The notes: generated from the sequence alone by a model not told the origin. DNA of 64,000 nucleotides from Ruegeria sp. ANG-R (GCF_000813985.1 NZ_JWLJ01000009.1:62001-126000); one strand, 5' to 3'; counted from the stretch's first letter, positions 27,831-37,279 are shown. Translations and numbers: made by a program.

Positions 27831-28616
27831 ATGACTGCATCCGTCGCGATAAGGCCGCGACCGCTCACGCAACAGGACTGCGCCGGTTTACGCTGGCGCA
27901 GTCCTTCCGGTTATCGCTTTGCCAGACATATATCGTCGGTTTTGCTGAGCTCTTCCGAACTGGCCGCAGTGACGCTAGAATTGCCCTGGTTTTTTGTAAA
28001 TGCTGGCGGCAAGTGGCGCGCTGTTGCGCCGCTGCGCAGGGATCGCGATGGTGGCAGCCTGTGGGTCCACGATGACGGCTCAGTTGCGCTGGACCGGCTG
28101 CCGTTTCTGCTGCGCATGTACCCGTTTGCTGTTCTGCCCGAGGGGGATAGCCATGTGCTTGGTATCTGGCAGGACCCGGACTGTGTGGGCGAAATCGGAA
28201 AGTTACTTTACGAAGATGGGCGGCTGTCCCCGACGCTCGACCCCGTGGCACGGGGCTTTGCCCGCTTCGTTGCAGGGTTGGAGGTGATGAACAGGATCGG
28301 GACCGCGCTGCAGGTTGCCGATGTCCTGAGGCCCGTCCCGCAGCAAAATGGCGGCGCATTGTTTGAAACGGACGAAGACGCGCTGCGGACCGCCCCGGCC
28401 GATGTGCTGGTTTCCCTCTCGCAAAACGGAGCATTGGGCGCGGCACATGCGCAGTTATTGTCACGCCATCATTTAAAAAAGCCTACAAGGCGTAAGGTTG
28501 CTTCCCAACCACAGAATACTCCTGTAACGCGAGATACGGACCGGGCCTTTTTGGATGCATTGACCGATGATTTGCTGTCCGGCGAAGAACTAAAACCAGG
28601 AGCTTTGGCACCATGA
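27831..28616 (+). CDS. SapC family protein
   Basis: A 261-residue protein with the SapC fold pattern: RPLTQQDCAGLRWRSPSGYR near the N-terminus, SSELAAVTLELPWFFVNAGG, a short hydrophilic core PVLPEG-like FAVLPEGDSHVLGIW, and FARFVAGLEVMNRIG. No signal peptide or membrane segment is visible. SapC was first named for an S-layer secretion component; its biochemical role is unclear. It lies 14 bases after the adhesin stop and overlaps the TolC-like gene by four bases, so it is co-translated with the type I exporter. This suggests a role as chaperone or accessory for adhesin secretion. Confidence 0.8.
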   Translation: MTASVAIRPRPLTQQDCAGLRWRSPSGYRFARHISSVLLSSSELAAVTLELPWFFVNAGGKWRAVAPLRRDRDGGSLWVHDDGSVALDRLPFLLRMYPFAVLPEGDSHVLGIWQDPDCVGEIGKLLYEDGRLSPTLDPVARGFARFVAGLEVMNRIGTALQVADVLRPVPQQNGGALFETDEDALRTAPADVLVSLSQNGALGAAHAQLLSRHHLKKPTRRKVASQPQNTPVTRDTDRAFLDALTDDLLSGEELKPGALAP

Positions 28617-29926
28617 AGGCATGGTTGTCGGTTGTGATGACCACGATAATTTTGGCAGGCTGCAGCGAGGACTTGCAGGGGACTCAGTCTTTTGATCCGA
28701 CCGCAAAACCTGCCGGGGTTCCACAGGGACAGAATAATCTGAAGGGGACCATCGCACGTACGGATTTCGCGGAACTGGTCCGGACCTCTGTTGCGACATC
28801 GCCTACGACGGCGGCAGGGGCAGCCAATGTACTGGCATCGAGGACCCGCATCGATGCCGAGCAGGGCGCGTTCCTGCCACAGATCGAGGCCGAGACGTCC
28901 CTGACGTCCGATGGGGATACGGTTCCGATCCTGCGGTTGAGCCAGATCATCTATGATGGCGGCAAAGTCTCGGGTCGCGTGGGACTGCGGCAGATCGAGG
29001 CCCGCCAAACCTGGCTGAGCGAATTGTCAGAACTGAGCGCGCTGAGCTTCGAGGCGATAGAAACCATAATTGATCTGGATCGCAATCGCCGCCTTGAAGA
29101 TCAGGCGCAGCAAAATCTGGACCGCACCGATGCTCTGGTCGATGATCTTCAGTCTCGCTTTGATGCGGGTGCCGGGTCGGTTGCGGATTTGCTGGCGGGG
29201 CAGGGGCGGAAGTCTAACGCCGAGACAGAACTGGCGCAGGCACAAACCGATGTAGAGCTTGCCACGGCAACATGGGTCGAGGTGTTCGGAACCCGACCGG
29301 GTGCTATCCCCACGATCCCTCCGGCCCCGGTTCTTGCGGCTGCCTCTTCGCAGGAGATGGTCGAACGCAGCCCGCGCCTGCGTACACAGGTTGCCGTCAG
29401 TCAGGTGCGTCAGCAGGAGGTTGTGGTTGCTGAACGTGCCACACGCCCCACGCTATCGGCGATCCTCGAAACGGACTTTGACCAAGGCAGCATTGATGAC
29501 GGGGCGCAGGCCCGTTTGGGTGTCACGGTCCCGATCTATCAGGGGGGGTCCGCGCGGGCCAATGTCGAAACGGCGCAGGCAAACCTTCAGCAAAGCAAAG
29601 CCGACGAGGAAGAGTTGCGGCGCGAGTTACAGCGTAACCTGTCCCAGGCGCTGGAAGAGACCAACTCGATCCAGCGCCGGCTGGCCACGGCCCGGCGTGC
29701 CGTGGAGATCAATGAACAGGCGCTCGAGGCCGCGTGGGGGCAGTTTGATATTGGACGCAGTACGCTGGTCCAGATTCTGGATGCCCTGCGCGAATTGAAT
29801 CTTGCACAGGTACGGGTGATCCAGCTTGAAGCGCAGGCGCGCCGAGCGGAATACGCGGTTCTGGCGGTGACCGGAGATATCCTTGACGCGTTGGGTGTCG
29901 CGCAGCCAACCGATCCAACCTTGTGA
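28613..29926 (+). CDS. TolC-family outer-membrane efflux lipoprotein of a type I secretion system
   Basis: A 437-residue outer-membrane channel protein. The N-terminus is a lipoprotein signal with lipobox LAGC and Cys17. The body has two TolC repeats with long coiled-coil helices (IETIIDLDRNRRLEDQAQQN, then LQQSKADEEELRRELQRNLS) and the conserved V/LxVPIYQGG strand (TVPIYQGGSA). It would form the outer-membrane pore for the adhesin. The start overlaps sapC (ATGA) and the stop overlaps the ABC exporter gene (GTGA). Confidence 0.92.
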   Translation: MKAWLSVVMTTIILAGCSEDLQGTQSFDPTAKPAGVPQGQNNLKGTIARTDFAELVRTSVATSPTTAAGAANVLASRTRIDAEQGAFLPQIEAETSLTSDGDTVPILRLSQIIYDGGKVSGRVGLRQIEARQTWLSELSELSALSFEAIETIIDLDRNRRLEDQAQQNLDRTDALVDDLQSRFDAGAGSVADLLAGQGRKSNAETELAQAQTDVELATATWVEVFGTRPGAIPTIPPAPVLAAASSQEMVERSPRLRTQVAVSQVRQQEVVVAERATRPTLSAILETDFDQGSIDDGAQARLGVTVPIYQGGSARANVETAQANLQQSKADEEELRRELQRNLSQALEETNSIQRRLATARRAVEINEQALEAAWGQFDIGRSTLVQILDALRELNLAQVRVIQLEAQARRAEYAVLAVTGDILDALGVAQPTDPTL

Positions 29927-32055
29927 TATCCGCCATGAACCCGACCGCCGTCGACCCGCTGATCCTACACCTCCGGCTTCTGACCGAACATCTGGGTCAC
30001 GGTTTGTCCGAAGCGGATTTTTTCCGTGTGTTCAAGGGCAAGCAGGATGCCTATGCGGTTGATGACGCGGTAAGCGCACTCGAAGCGGCAGGTTACAAGG
30101 CCGATTTCGGCAAGGCGCGGCTGTTGACGCTTGACCCGATATTGTTCCCGGTTCTGACGTTTGACGCAGACGGAGCCCCTTTTTTGGTACTGGATCGCGA
30201 GGACAAGGACCGCTTTCTTGTGATCGATGCGAGCAGCGGATCGACCGAGCCGCAGATCTGGCGGCAGCAAGACGACCGACTGCGCAAGGCACGCTGGATT
30301 TTGCGCGCCTCGCGCACGCGCCGCTCGGACGAAGACCGCTCGGCCCCGCAAGGTCACTGGTTCTGGTCCGCGTTCAGCGATCTGCGCGGGGTTTATGTTC
30401 AGATCATACTGGCCGCAGTGGTGACCAGCGTGCTTGGACTGGCGACATCTCTGTTCACCATGGTGGTGTATGACCGCATCCTGCCGAACGAGGCGGTCGA
30501 CAGCCTGTTGGCATTGGTTGCGGGTGTTGGTTTTGCGCTGCTGTTCGATTTTCTGATCAAGAATTTGCGGACTCGGTTCATCGATACTGCGGGCAAACGA
30601 GCGGACATGAAAATTGCCGAGCGGTTGTTCAATCAATTGATGGCGTTGAAGATGAAGTCGCGCGGCGGTCAGAATGGACGTATGGCTTCGATCCTGCGGG
30701 ATTTTGAGGTGGTACGAGATTTTTTCACCTCGGCGTCGCTGGTGGCTTTGGTCGATCTGCCCTTCCTGTTTGTATTTGTCGGTGTGATCTGGGCGATCGG
30801 TGGTCCGCTTGCGCTGGTTCCGGCGGTTGCGGTGCCTATCACTCTGTTATCCGGGCTCTTGGCGCAGCCTTTCCTTAGCCGCTATGCGCGCGAGTCAAGT
30901 ATTGATGGTCAGACCAAACAGTCGGTTCTGATGGAAACGCTGACGGGGATGGAGACGCTCAAGACCACCGGGGCCGAGCCGGTGATGCGGGCGCGCTGGG
31001 ACGATACGGTCCGGGCGCAGGCCGATAGTTCCGGCAAGACGCGCCTGTTGTCGCAAGGCACCGTCAACCTGACTCTGCTGGTGCAGCAGATCGCGCAGGT
31101 CGCGATTGTGTTTTACGGCGTGTTTCTGATCCGGGATGGTGTGATCTCGATGGGCGCGCTGATCGCCTGCGTGATCCTGACGGGTAAGACTCTGGCGCCA
31201 CTGTCACAGTTGGCACAGGTGCTGACGCGCCTGAATCAGGCGCGCGTGGCCTATCGTCAGATCGACGCAATGATGGCGCAGGAGGTCGAGCGTGAACCCG
31301 GACGGCGTTATCTGTCGCGGCGCACCATCGAGGGCCAGATCGACTTCAAGAGGGTCAGCTTTGCTTATGATGAGGCATTGGGCTCGATCCTCAAGGATAT
31401 CGATTTGTCGATCAAACCCGGAGAGAAAGTTGCCATTCTGGGACCGGTCGGGTCTGGCAAAAGTACTTTGGCGCGCCTGATCCTCGGCCTGTATGAACCC
31501 GATGACGGATCGGTTCTGCTGGACGGTCTGGATGCCCGCGCCGTGGACCCTGCAGACAAGACGCGCAATATCGGTGCCGTGTTGCAGGATTGTTGGCTGT
31601 TCTCCGGCACTCTGCGTGAAAACATCATCGCAGGCCGGTTCGGCGTGACCGATGACGAGGTGCACAACAAAGCGGCAATTTCGCTGGCCGATCAGATCGC
31701 GGGGGCACACCCGCACGGTTACGATATGCTAGTGCACGAGGGCGGCGCGGGCGTATCGGGCGGACAACGGCAGGCGGTTGCGATCGCACGCGCCCTGATC
31801 GGCGACCCGCCGACATTGGTGATGGACGAGCCGACCTCGGGCATGGATGTCCAGACCGAGGCGCAGGTGATCGAGAACCTCAAAACCTGGCTGTCCGATG
31901 ACCGGACACTGGTTCTTGTGACGCACCGGACCAGCCTGCTGCAACTGGTGGATAGGGTGATTGTCCTGAACAACGGCAAGATCACCTATGACGGCAGCAA
32001 AGACGACATGCTTGTGCGCAACCGTCCCGCCGCGCGCGCCGTGAAGGAGGCATAG
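29923..32055 (+). CDS. Type I secretion ABC transporter (LapB/LssB-like)
   Basis: A 710-residue inner-membrane exporter. Residues 1-130 form a C39-like peptidase domain (HLGHGLSEADFFRVFKG, PFLVLDRE) in which no catalytic Cys is seen in the expected place, as in adhesin exporters that read C-terminal signals. About six membrane segments follow (e.g. VYVQIILAAVVTSVLGLATS). The ATPase has Walker A GPVGSGKST, signature VSGGQRQAVAIARAL, Walker B TLVMDEPTSGMD and switch His in VLVTHRTSL. The GTG overlapping the previous stop (GTGA) is used; ATG at 29935 is an alternative. Substrate is inferred to be the adhesin. Confidence 0.92.
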   Translation: MISAMNPTAVDPLILHLRLLTEHLGHGLSEADFFRVFKGKQDAYAVDDAVSALEAAGYKADFGKARLLTLDPILFPVLTFDADGAPFLVLDREDKDRFLVIDASSGSTEPQIWRQQDDRLRKARWILRASRTRRSDEDRSAPQGHWFWSAFSDLRGVYVQIILAAVVTSVLGLATSLFTMVVYDRILPNEAVDSLLALVAGVGFALLFDFLIKNLRTRFIDTAGKRADMKIAERLFNQLMALKMKSRGGQNGRMASILRDFEVVRDFFTSASLVALVDLPFLFVFVGVIWAIGGPLALVPAVAVPITLLSGLLAQPFLSRYARESSIDGQTKQSVLMETLTGMETLKTTGAEPVMRARWDDTVRAQADSSGKTRLLSQGTVNLTLLVQQIAQVAIVFYGVFLIRDGVISMGALIACVILTGKTLAPLSQLAQVLTRLNQARVAYRQIDAMMAQEVEREPGRRYLSRRTIEGQIDFKRVSFAYDEALGSILKDIDLSIKPGEKVAILGPVGSGKSTLARLILGLYEPDDGSVLLDGLDARAVDPADKTRNIGAVLQDCWLFSGTLRENIIAGRFGVTDDEVHNKAAISLADQIAGAHPHGYDMLVHEGGAGVSGGQRQAVAIARALIGDPPTLVMDEPTSGMDVQTEAQVIENLKTWLSDDRTLVLVTHRTSLLQLVDRVIVLNNGKITYDGSKDDMLVRNRPAARAVKEA

Positions 32056-32056
32056 G

Positions 32057-33358
32057 GTGGCCGGGTCGGATTTTGCAGCAACTGCACGAGAGATGCGGGG
32101 CCGGCGCGGCGCCGCAGGAGGTCTGATCCTGCTCTCGGTCGTAGCACTGCTATTCGTCGTTCTGGTCTGGGCCTATTTCACTGAAATCGATGACGTGACG
32201 CGGGCCGAGGCGCGTGTTGTGCCCTCGCAGCTGGTGCAGGTGGTTCAGGCAGCCGAGACTGGTACCATTACGGAAATAAACGTCCGCGAGGGTGATACGG
32301 TCGAAGCGGGTGAAGTGATGATGCGCTTTGATCCTGCGCTGCTAAGGGCTGAACTGGATACCGCTGTTTCAGAAGCAACCGCTTTGCGCCTGCGCCGTGC
32401 GCGGCTCGACGCGCAGATTTCCGGGCAAGAGTTCGACTTGCCGGACCGTAGCGGCGCTGAGGCTGCGTTGCTGAATGCGGAACGGGATCTGTTTTCTGCG
32501 ATGGCGGCGCATCTGACTGCCGATCTGGAAGTTCTGGATGCCCGCCGCGAAATCAAGCTGGCCGAAATCGAGGCGGCCCGCATCAGCAAGGATGTGAACA
32601 ATGAAACCATCGGGTTGCTGGAAGAAGAAATCGGTGTGATCCAGCCTCTGGTGGAACGTCGGATTGAAAGTCCTCTGGCGATGATCGACCTGCGCCGCGA
32701 ACTCAGTCGCCAGAATGGACAGCTGAGTGATGCCGGCAATCGGATACTGATGGCTCAGGCCGCGCTGACCGAGATTGACAGTCAGATCGTCGCCCGGAAG
32801 CGCGAGTTTCGCTCGACCGCAAACCGGGAATTGACCGAGACACAGGCCCGTCTCGCCGCGCTCGAGACCCGTATTCCCGCCCTTCAGGCCCGGCTGGCGC
32901 GTGCGGAAATCCGCGCCCCGACCCGGGGGGTCGTCAATCAGGTGCTGATTTCGACACTGGGTGGCGTGGCTCAGCAGGGTCAGACCGTTGTTGAGATCGT
33001 GCCGTTTGGCGATACCGTCACGGTTGAGGCGTTTGTCGCCCCGGATGACATTGCCTTCATCCGCCCGGACCAGGAAGTAAAAGTGCGTATCACGGCCTAT
33101 GACGCCTCGCGCTACGGAGCCCTGAACGGGCGTGTGACGCGTATCGGTGCCGATACGGTGCTCGCCCCGGATGGCGAGACTTCTGTTTACGTGGTCGAGA
33201 TACGGCTGAGCGGCGCGCTTACAGATGCGGACGGGCAGCAGTTGGATGTAATTCCAGGCATGGTAGCTCAGGTAGATATGTTGTCTGAACCTAAAACGGT
33301 TCTGGAATATCTGACCAAACCGGTCATTCGTGTCAAAGACCGCGCGTTTCGGGACTGA
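32057..33358 (+). CDS. HlyD-family membrane fusion protein of the type I secretion system (LapC-like)
   Basis: A 433-residue adaptor that joins the ABC exporter to the outer-membrane channel. One N-terminal membrane anchor (GLILLSVVALLFVVLVW) is followed by a lipoyl-like half (TGTITEINVREGDTVEAGE), a long coiled-coil hairpin (about 100-270) and a beta-barrel part (VLISTLGGVAQQGQTVVEI). The C-terminal PGMVAQVDMLSEPKTVLEYL is typical of T1SS HlyD proteins. GTG start at 32057 follows the exporter stop by one base. Confidence 0.93.
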   Translation: MAGSDFAATAREMRGRRGAAGGLILLSVVALLFVVLVWAYFTEIDDVTRAEARVVPSQLVQVVQAAETGTITEINVREGDTVEAGEVMMRFDPALLRAELDTAVSEATALRLRRARLDAQISGQEFDLPDRSGAEAALLNAERDLFSAMAAHLTADLEVLDARREIKLAEIEAARISKDVNNETIGLLEEEIGVIQPLVERRIESPLAMIDLRRELSRQNGQLSDAGNRILMAQAALTEIDSQIVARKREFRSTANRELTETQARLAALETRIPALQARLARAEIRAPTRGVVNQVLISTLGGVAQQGQTVVEIVPFGDTVTVEAFVAPDDIAFIRPDQEVKVRITAYDASRYGALNGRVTRIGADTVLAPDGETSVYVVEIRLSGALTDADGQQLDVIPGMVAQVDMLSEPKTVLEYLTKPVIRVKDRAFRD

Positions 33359-34094
33359 ATCTTTTTTGGATAGATGTTGTGTTCGCTGACCGGTCATGAC
33401 GGTCGCCCCAGAGTTGGATAGTCTGCTCAGAAAGTTATTTGAACCTACACCTGTATCGAACGCGCAGCTTGTCAGAACTTTCATGCGGTTTGGCTATGCT
33501 GTTGAAAGTAGCATGTCTGCATTCAGCGGGCCAAAAAATTGGCGACGCATCCTTCATGTTTGCTACTCTTGTTTGATGGCTTGTAGGATTTATGGGTCTT
33601 TTCTGACGCCAGGGATAGGATCGTTGTCAAAGGTGCTGATCCGGCAACGTAAATACAGAAGGTTACAACCAATCGTTTGTCACTTAGCGGGACAAAGACA
33701 ACCCTACCACCTACAACGGCCTGATGGATATCGAACCACGTTAACAAGCTGATGGCGTCTCCGTTCGATACCGTTGAACGGATGTCGTTCACGAAATTGC
33801 TGTATCCGATGATGCCGGCTTTCTTTCGCTGTTGTTGTATTTCAGCCATCAATCGCGGCCAAAATGACAGTCCCTCATCCGGTCAACAAAGGGCTAAGGT
33901 CAGAAACTCGAGGATCGTGCCGCACATTTACTCAACCGGCCACAGTCACCGGTGGCCGTTCCTCCCTGTGGGACACTCGGCTTCATTGCAGCGCGCGGCA
34001 AAGCCCTTTCACGAGCAGAAATTTCTCAATTCGGTATCGCTGCTTCGACCTTTGAGGGTTTTCGTGGATGAGTGGTGGCTGAAACACATCTGTA
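33359..34094. other. 736-base gap with no recognisable gene
   Basis: Open frames on the plus strand (33396-33752) and minus strand (33523-33852, 109 codons) have no motif I recognise and no convincing ribosome site. The minus-strand frame has the more protein-like composition (GYSNFVNDIRSTVSNGDAI), so a small or decayed gene cannot be excluded. No IS end, terminator or RNA was identified. Confidence 0.5.
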
Positions 34095-35195
34095 TCAGAT
34101 TTGCTGCTCCAGAAAGCTTTCAACCCCGTCAGTCACCGGCCTCAGGACCCCGACCTTTGCATTGTCGCCCATATGAGCCACGCGAAAAACGTCTTCCTTG
34201 TTCGCACCAAAACCGCCTGCAATGCGAATATTGTGACCCGCCGCCAAAGCTGCGACCAAATCCGAGGATCGGAAGCGGCCACTGGTCTTGATTGCGGTGA
34301 CGCCTGATGCACGGGAGCCGGGTACGATCTGCAGTTCCAGTCCGAGTTTTTCCATTGCGCCGCACAGGAAATCCCGTGCCTCAACATGGCGGGTGTAACG
34401 GGTATCCAGGCCTTCGGACAGAATCTTGTTCATGGCGACATCAAGTGCGTAGACCGCAGCCACCGGCATGGTGGTCAGGCTGGGATGCCAGTCGCGTGCG
34501 GCGTCAAGTTGATCGCGCCAGCGCAGAATGTCGGTGTATGCCCCGCGCGGAGACTGTTTGGCTTCGATCCGTGCCCATGCGGTGTCGGCAACTGCAACCA
34601 GGCCCAGACCGGGGACGGATTCCAATCCCTTCTGAGATCCCGATGTCATGATCGAAATGCCCCAGTCGTCCATCTGCGCGGGACATGTCCCAAGCGCACT
34701 GACGGAATCGACCATAACTGGCACACCGGCTTCTTGGGCGACTTTGGCCAAAGCCTCTACCGGTTGCTGCAACCCTGTCGAGGTTTCAACATGGGTATAG
34801 CACACAAGATCGATTTTCCGGGTGGCCAGCGCCACGCGTAGGGCTTCCGGGTCGGCGGGGTTGCCGTCAGCTACCGGCAGAAGAACCGCGTTGGCACCGC
34901 AGCCCTCGACGGCCCATTTCAGAATGGAGCTGAAGTAGCCGGCATCGAGGATCAGGGCTGTCTGACCTGCATCCAGCATTGCGCTGATCGCTATTTCGTT
35001 GGCAAGCGTGCCAGATCCCGGAATGATGGCGACATAGCCGCTGGTGCCAAAGACCTTTCGCAGGTTTTCGGTGGTACGGACATATGCCTGCGAAAAGCCG
35101 GGCCCGACATGCAGTCTCTGGGGGCCGTACTGGGCAGCGAGAACCTCGTCAGAAACCTCGACCGGCCCCGGGGTGAAATTGCGAAGATGGGCCAT
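34095..35195 (-). CDS. Class V PLP-dependent aminotransferase (alanine-glyoxylate/serine-pyruvate type)
   Basis: A 366-residue fold type I aminotransferase. It starts MAHLRNFTPGPVEVSDEVL, the typical N-terminus of this group. The PLP-binding Lys is in SGSQKGLESVPG, the PLP Asp in VMVDSVSALGT, and the substrate-side loop in IPGSGTLANEIA. The C-terminus FGANKEDVFRVAHMGDNA is the family's FR/GHMG-type motif. ATG 35195 overlaps the stop of the upstream SDR gene by one base (TGATG). It is the last gene of a four-gene minus-strand operon. It probably transfers an amino group to pyruvate or glyoxylate from a substrate made by the neighbours. Confidence 0.9.
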   Translation of the reverse strand: MAHLRNFTPGPVEVSDEVLAAQYGPQRLHVGPGFSQAYVRTTENLRKVFGTSGYVAIIPGSGTLANEIAISAMLDAGQTALILDAGYFSSILKWAVEGCGANAVLLPVADGNPADPEALRVALATRKIDLVCYTHVETSTGLQQPVEALAKVAQEAGVPVMVDSVSALGTCPAQMDDWGISIMTSGSQKGLESVPGLGLVAVADTAWARIEAKQSPRGAYTDILRWRDQLDAARDWHPSLTTMPVAAVYALDVAMNKILSEGLDTRYTRHVEARDFLCGAMEKLGLELQIVPGSRASGVTAIKTSGRFRSSDLVAALAAGHNIRIAGGFGANKEDVFRVAHMGDNAKVGVLRPVTDGVESFLEQQI

Positions 35196-35929
35196 CAATA
35201 GGTCGCTCGCCCCCCTGACAGATCGAAGACCGCGCCCGAGTTGAAAGTGCAGTCTTCGGAGCTCAGCCACATGACCATGCGTGCGGCTTCTTCGACCCAG
35301 CCCAGTCGTTTCATCGGAGACTTGTCGATCATGATCTGCACAAAATCGGGCGTCATCTGGTCGAGGATCGCGGTTTTGATGGCCGCAGGCGCGATGCAGT
35401 TTACGCGGATCTCAGTCTGTGCAAGCTCCTTTGCCAGTGATTTGGTAAAGCCAATTACCCCCGCCTTGGCTGCAGAATAGGCCGATGCGTTGGGCGTCCC
35501 TTCTTTCCCGGCCAGGGAAGCCATATTGATGATCCGGCCAAATCCGCCTTCCTGCATCACCGGAACCACGGCATGGGCCAGATAGAAGGTACCGATCAGG
35601 TTCACTTCGATCACGCGCGCCCACGTGTCAGGGTCACTGTCAACCACCGGCAAAGTCGGCCCGGCGAAACCTGCGTTGTGGGACAGAAAGTCGATCCCGC
35701 CGAAGGCTGCGCGCGTCTCTGAGACGGCGGCCGCGATCTGATCCGGCTGACTGATGTCGACCCCGCAGGCGATGGCACCCTCGGGCAAATCTTCCGGGTC
35801 GGACAAATCCCAGATCGCGACCCTGGCCCCGGCCGCTGCGTAGTGGCGGGCGATTTCCGCACCGATTCCGGTGGCACCTCCGGTCACAACAGCAACCCGG
35901 CCCGCAAAATCATAGCTTACGTTGCTCAT
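35195..35929 (-). CDS. SDR family NAD(P)-dependent oxidoreductase
   Basis: A 244-residue classical short-chain dehydrogenase. The cofactor motif is TGGATGIG, the catalytic set is NMASLAG (Ser), YSAAK (Tyr/Lys), and the C-terminus ends GAVFDLSGGRATY. The Asp/Asn at IWDLSD after beta2 suggests NAD preference. It is coupled to the downstream aminotransferase gene and starts five bases before the cupin gene stop, so the four genes are one transcript. Substrate unknown. Confidence 0.92.
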   Translation of the reverse strand: MSNVSYDFAGRVAVVTGGATGIGAEIARHYAAAGARVAIWDLSDPEDLPEGAIACGVDISQPDQIAAAVSETRAAFGGIDFLSHNAGFAGPTLPVVDSDPDTWARVIEVNLIGTFYLAHAVVPVMQEGGFGRIINMASLAGKEGTPNASAYSAAKAGVIGFTKSLAKELAQTEIRVNCIAPAAIKTAILDQMTPDFVQIMIDKSPMKRLGWVEEAARMVMWLSSEDCTFNSGAVFDLSGGRATY

Positions 35930-35933
35930 GCGG

Positions 35934-36464
35934 TTACCGGATAAAATTCTTCACATAGTCGGCTCCAAGGCCGACCTTCTCGAAATGCGCCCGGCACATG
36001 TCGATCTTGGTGAAAACATCCTCATAGCCCAGATGGTTTCCATCGGGGTCGCAGTAATACATCACTCCGTTGACCTGAAAGTATGTGATCATTTCCTGAA
36101 CGTCGTCCGGCACGACCAAGGTATGGGTTTCGCCCGGTGGTTCGTAAACATACGACCCTTCGGTGGCCTCCCAGTCGTGCTCCAAATAATGCCAGCGTCC
36201 TTTCAGCACGAACCCGTGGACCGGGTTGGGATGGCGGTGGCGAGACAAGACTCCGGCCTTCGTCACCTTGAGCAGGTTCATCCAGTAACCCTGGCTGACA
36301 TTCAGGCAGAGAGGGCGGAAGAAGACCGTTTCGGTCTGCTGGACCCACATGCGCGGGTCGTTTTCGGCCAGCGCATCGGGCACCAGGATTTCAGGCAACG
36401 CGTCCTGTGGCATGGGGTGCTTGTACGGCACGCGCGGGTTTTCATCGTTTTCTGTCAGTGGCAT
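35934..36464 (-). CDS. Cupin of the 2,4'-dihydroxyacetophenone dioxygenase family
   Basis: A 176-residue single-domain cupin. Motif 1 is SRHRHPNPVHGFVLKGRWHY, with His ligands for a metal, and motif 2 is EPPGETHTLVV. The Tyr-rich stretch YVYEPPGETHT and the family segment FRPLCLNVSQGYWMNLLKV resemble 2,4'-dihydroxyacetophenone dioxygenase-type proteins, which cleave C-C bonds with iron. ATG 36464 has GGGAAG upstream; an earlier frame extension was rejected. The actual substrate cannot be read from sequence, and many family members act on compounds other than the namesake. Confidence 0.82.
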   Translation of the reverse strand: MPLTENDENPRVPYKHPMPQDALPEILVPDALAENDPRMWVQQTETVFFRPLCLNVSQGYWMNLLKVTKAGVLSRHRHPNPVHGFVLKGRWHYLEHDWEATEGSYVYEPPGETHTLVVPDDVQEMITYFQVNGVMYYCDPDGNHLGYEDVFTKIDMCRAHFEKVGLGADYVKNFIR

Positions 36465-36481
36465 ATCGCTTCCCTTTGCAT

Positions 36482-37183
36482 TCAAACAGCGGCGTAGCCG
36501 CCATCCACGTTCAAGAGTGTTCCGGTTATGAACCCTGCATGTTCGGACGCCAGAAACAGCGCCGGGCCGATCAGGTCTTCGGGTTTGCCCCACCGCGCCA
36601 TAGGTGTCCGGGACAGGATCGCCGCGCTACGGTCGGGATCGTTTTGCAGGTTCTGTGTCAGCGGCGTAGCGATCCATCCCGGTGCCAGCGCGTTCACACG
36701 AATACCATCCTTGGCGTATGCGATGGCCAGAGATTTGGTCAGTTGTGCAATCCCACCCTTCGAGGCGGCATATCCCGGCACCAACCCGCCGCCGAAATAG
36801 CTGAGCATCGACGCGATATTGATGATTGTGCCGCCGTTCTTCGCCAGAACGGGCCGGGCAGCGGCACAAACCCGCATGGTGCCATTGAGGTTGATGTCGA
36901 CGACCTGGGTAAAAACATCCGGGTCAAGTTCTTCCTCGCGCCGGATGACGCCTGCTGCGTTCACAACAACATCCAACGTGGGAAGTCCGCCAATCAATGC
37001 CTCGATTGCGTCGCCGTCCGTGACATCCAGCGTCTTGTAAATCAGACCATCATCCTCTTCCGGCAGAGGTCCGAGGCCCACGGCCGTCACTGAATACCCG
37101 GCCTGATGGAATCCCTGTGCGATTGCCCTTCCAAGGCCGCTTGTGCCACCAGTTACCAGTGCGTTATTTTGTTTCTTTACCAT
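36482..37183 (-). CDS. SDR family NAD(P)-dependent oxidoreductase
   Basis: A 233-residue classical SDR. The cofactor loop is TGGTSGLG, the catalytic residues are in NIASMLSYFG (Ser) and GYAASKGG (Tyr/Lys), and the C-terminus ends TLLNVDGGYAAV. It is the first gene of the minus-strand operon, 97 bases from the divergently transcribed IclR gene, with the operator palindrome between. Role: oxidation or reduction of an alcohol/ketone intermediate, substrate unknown. Confidence 0.92.
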   Translation of the reverse strand: MVKKQNNALVTGGTSGLGRAIAQGFHQAGYSVTAVGLGPLPEEDDGLIYKTLDVTDGDAIEALIGGLPTLDVVVNAAGVIRREEELDPDVFTQVVDINLNGTMRVCAAARPVLAKNGGTIINIASMLSYFGGGLVPGYAASKGGIAQLTKSLAIAYAKDGIRVNALAPGWIATPLTQNLQNDPDRSAAILSRTPMARWGKPEDLIGPALFLASEHAGFITGTLLNVDGGYAAV

Positions 37184-37199
37184 TGCAGCATCTCAGAGA

Positions 37200-37216
37200 T
37201 GTCCATATAATGGACA
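37200..37216. promoter_or_regulatory. Perfect 17-base palindrome, candidate IclR operator
   Basis: TGTCCAT-ATA-ATGGACA has perfect 7-bp arms around a 3-base centre, located between the divergent SDR operon and the IclR gene. A related half-site (ATATGGTCA) follows at 37226-37234. IclR-type proteins bind such palindromes of about 14-17 bp, so this is a strong candidate for both regulation of the operon and autoregulation. Confidence 0.6.
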
Positions 37217-37279
37217 AAGATTTCAATATATGGTCAGATAACGGAATTGACTCTGCAGGTCAATCGAAGAGGAGCAGCA

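Noticed and set aside
33359..34094. Calling the 109-codon minus-strand frame a gene
   Set aside because: No recognisable family, no good ribosome site and no conserved neighbour; noted only as a possibility.
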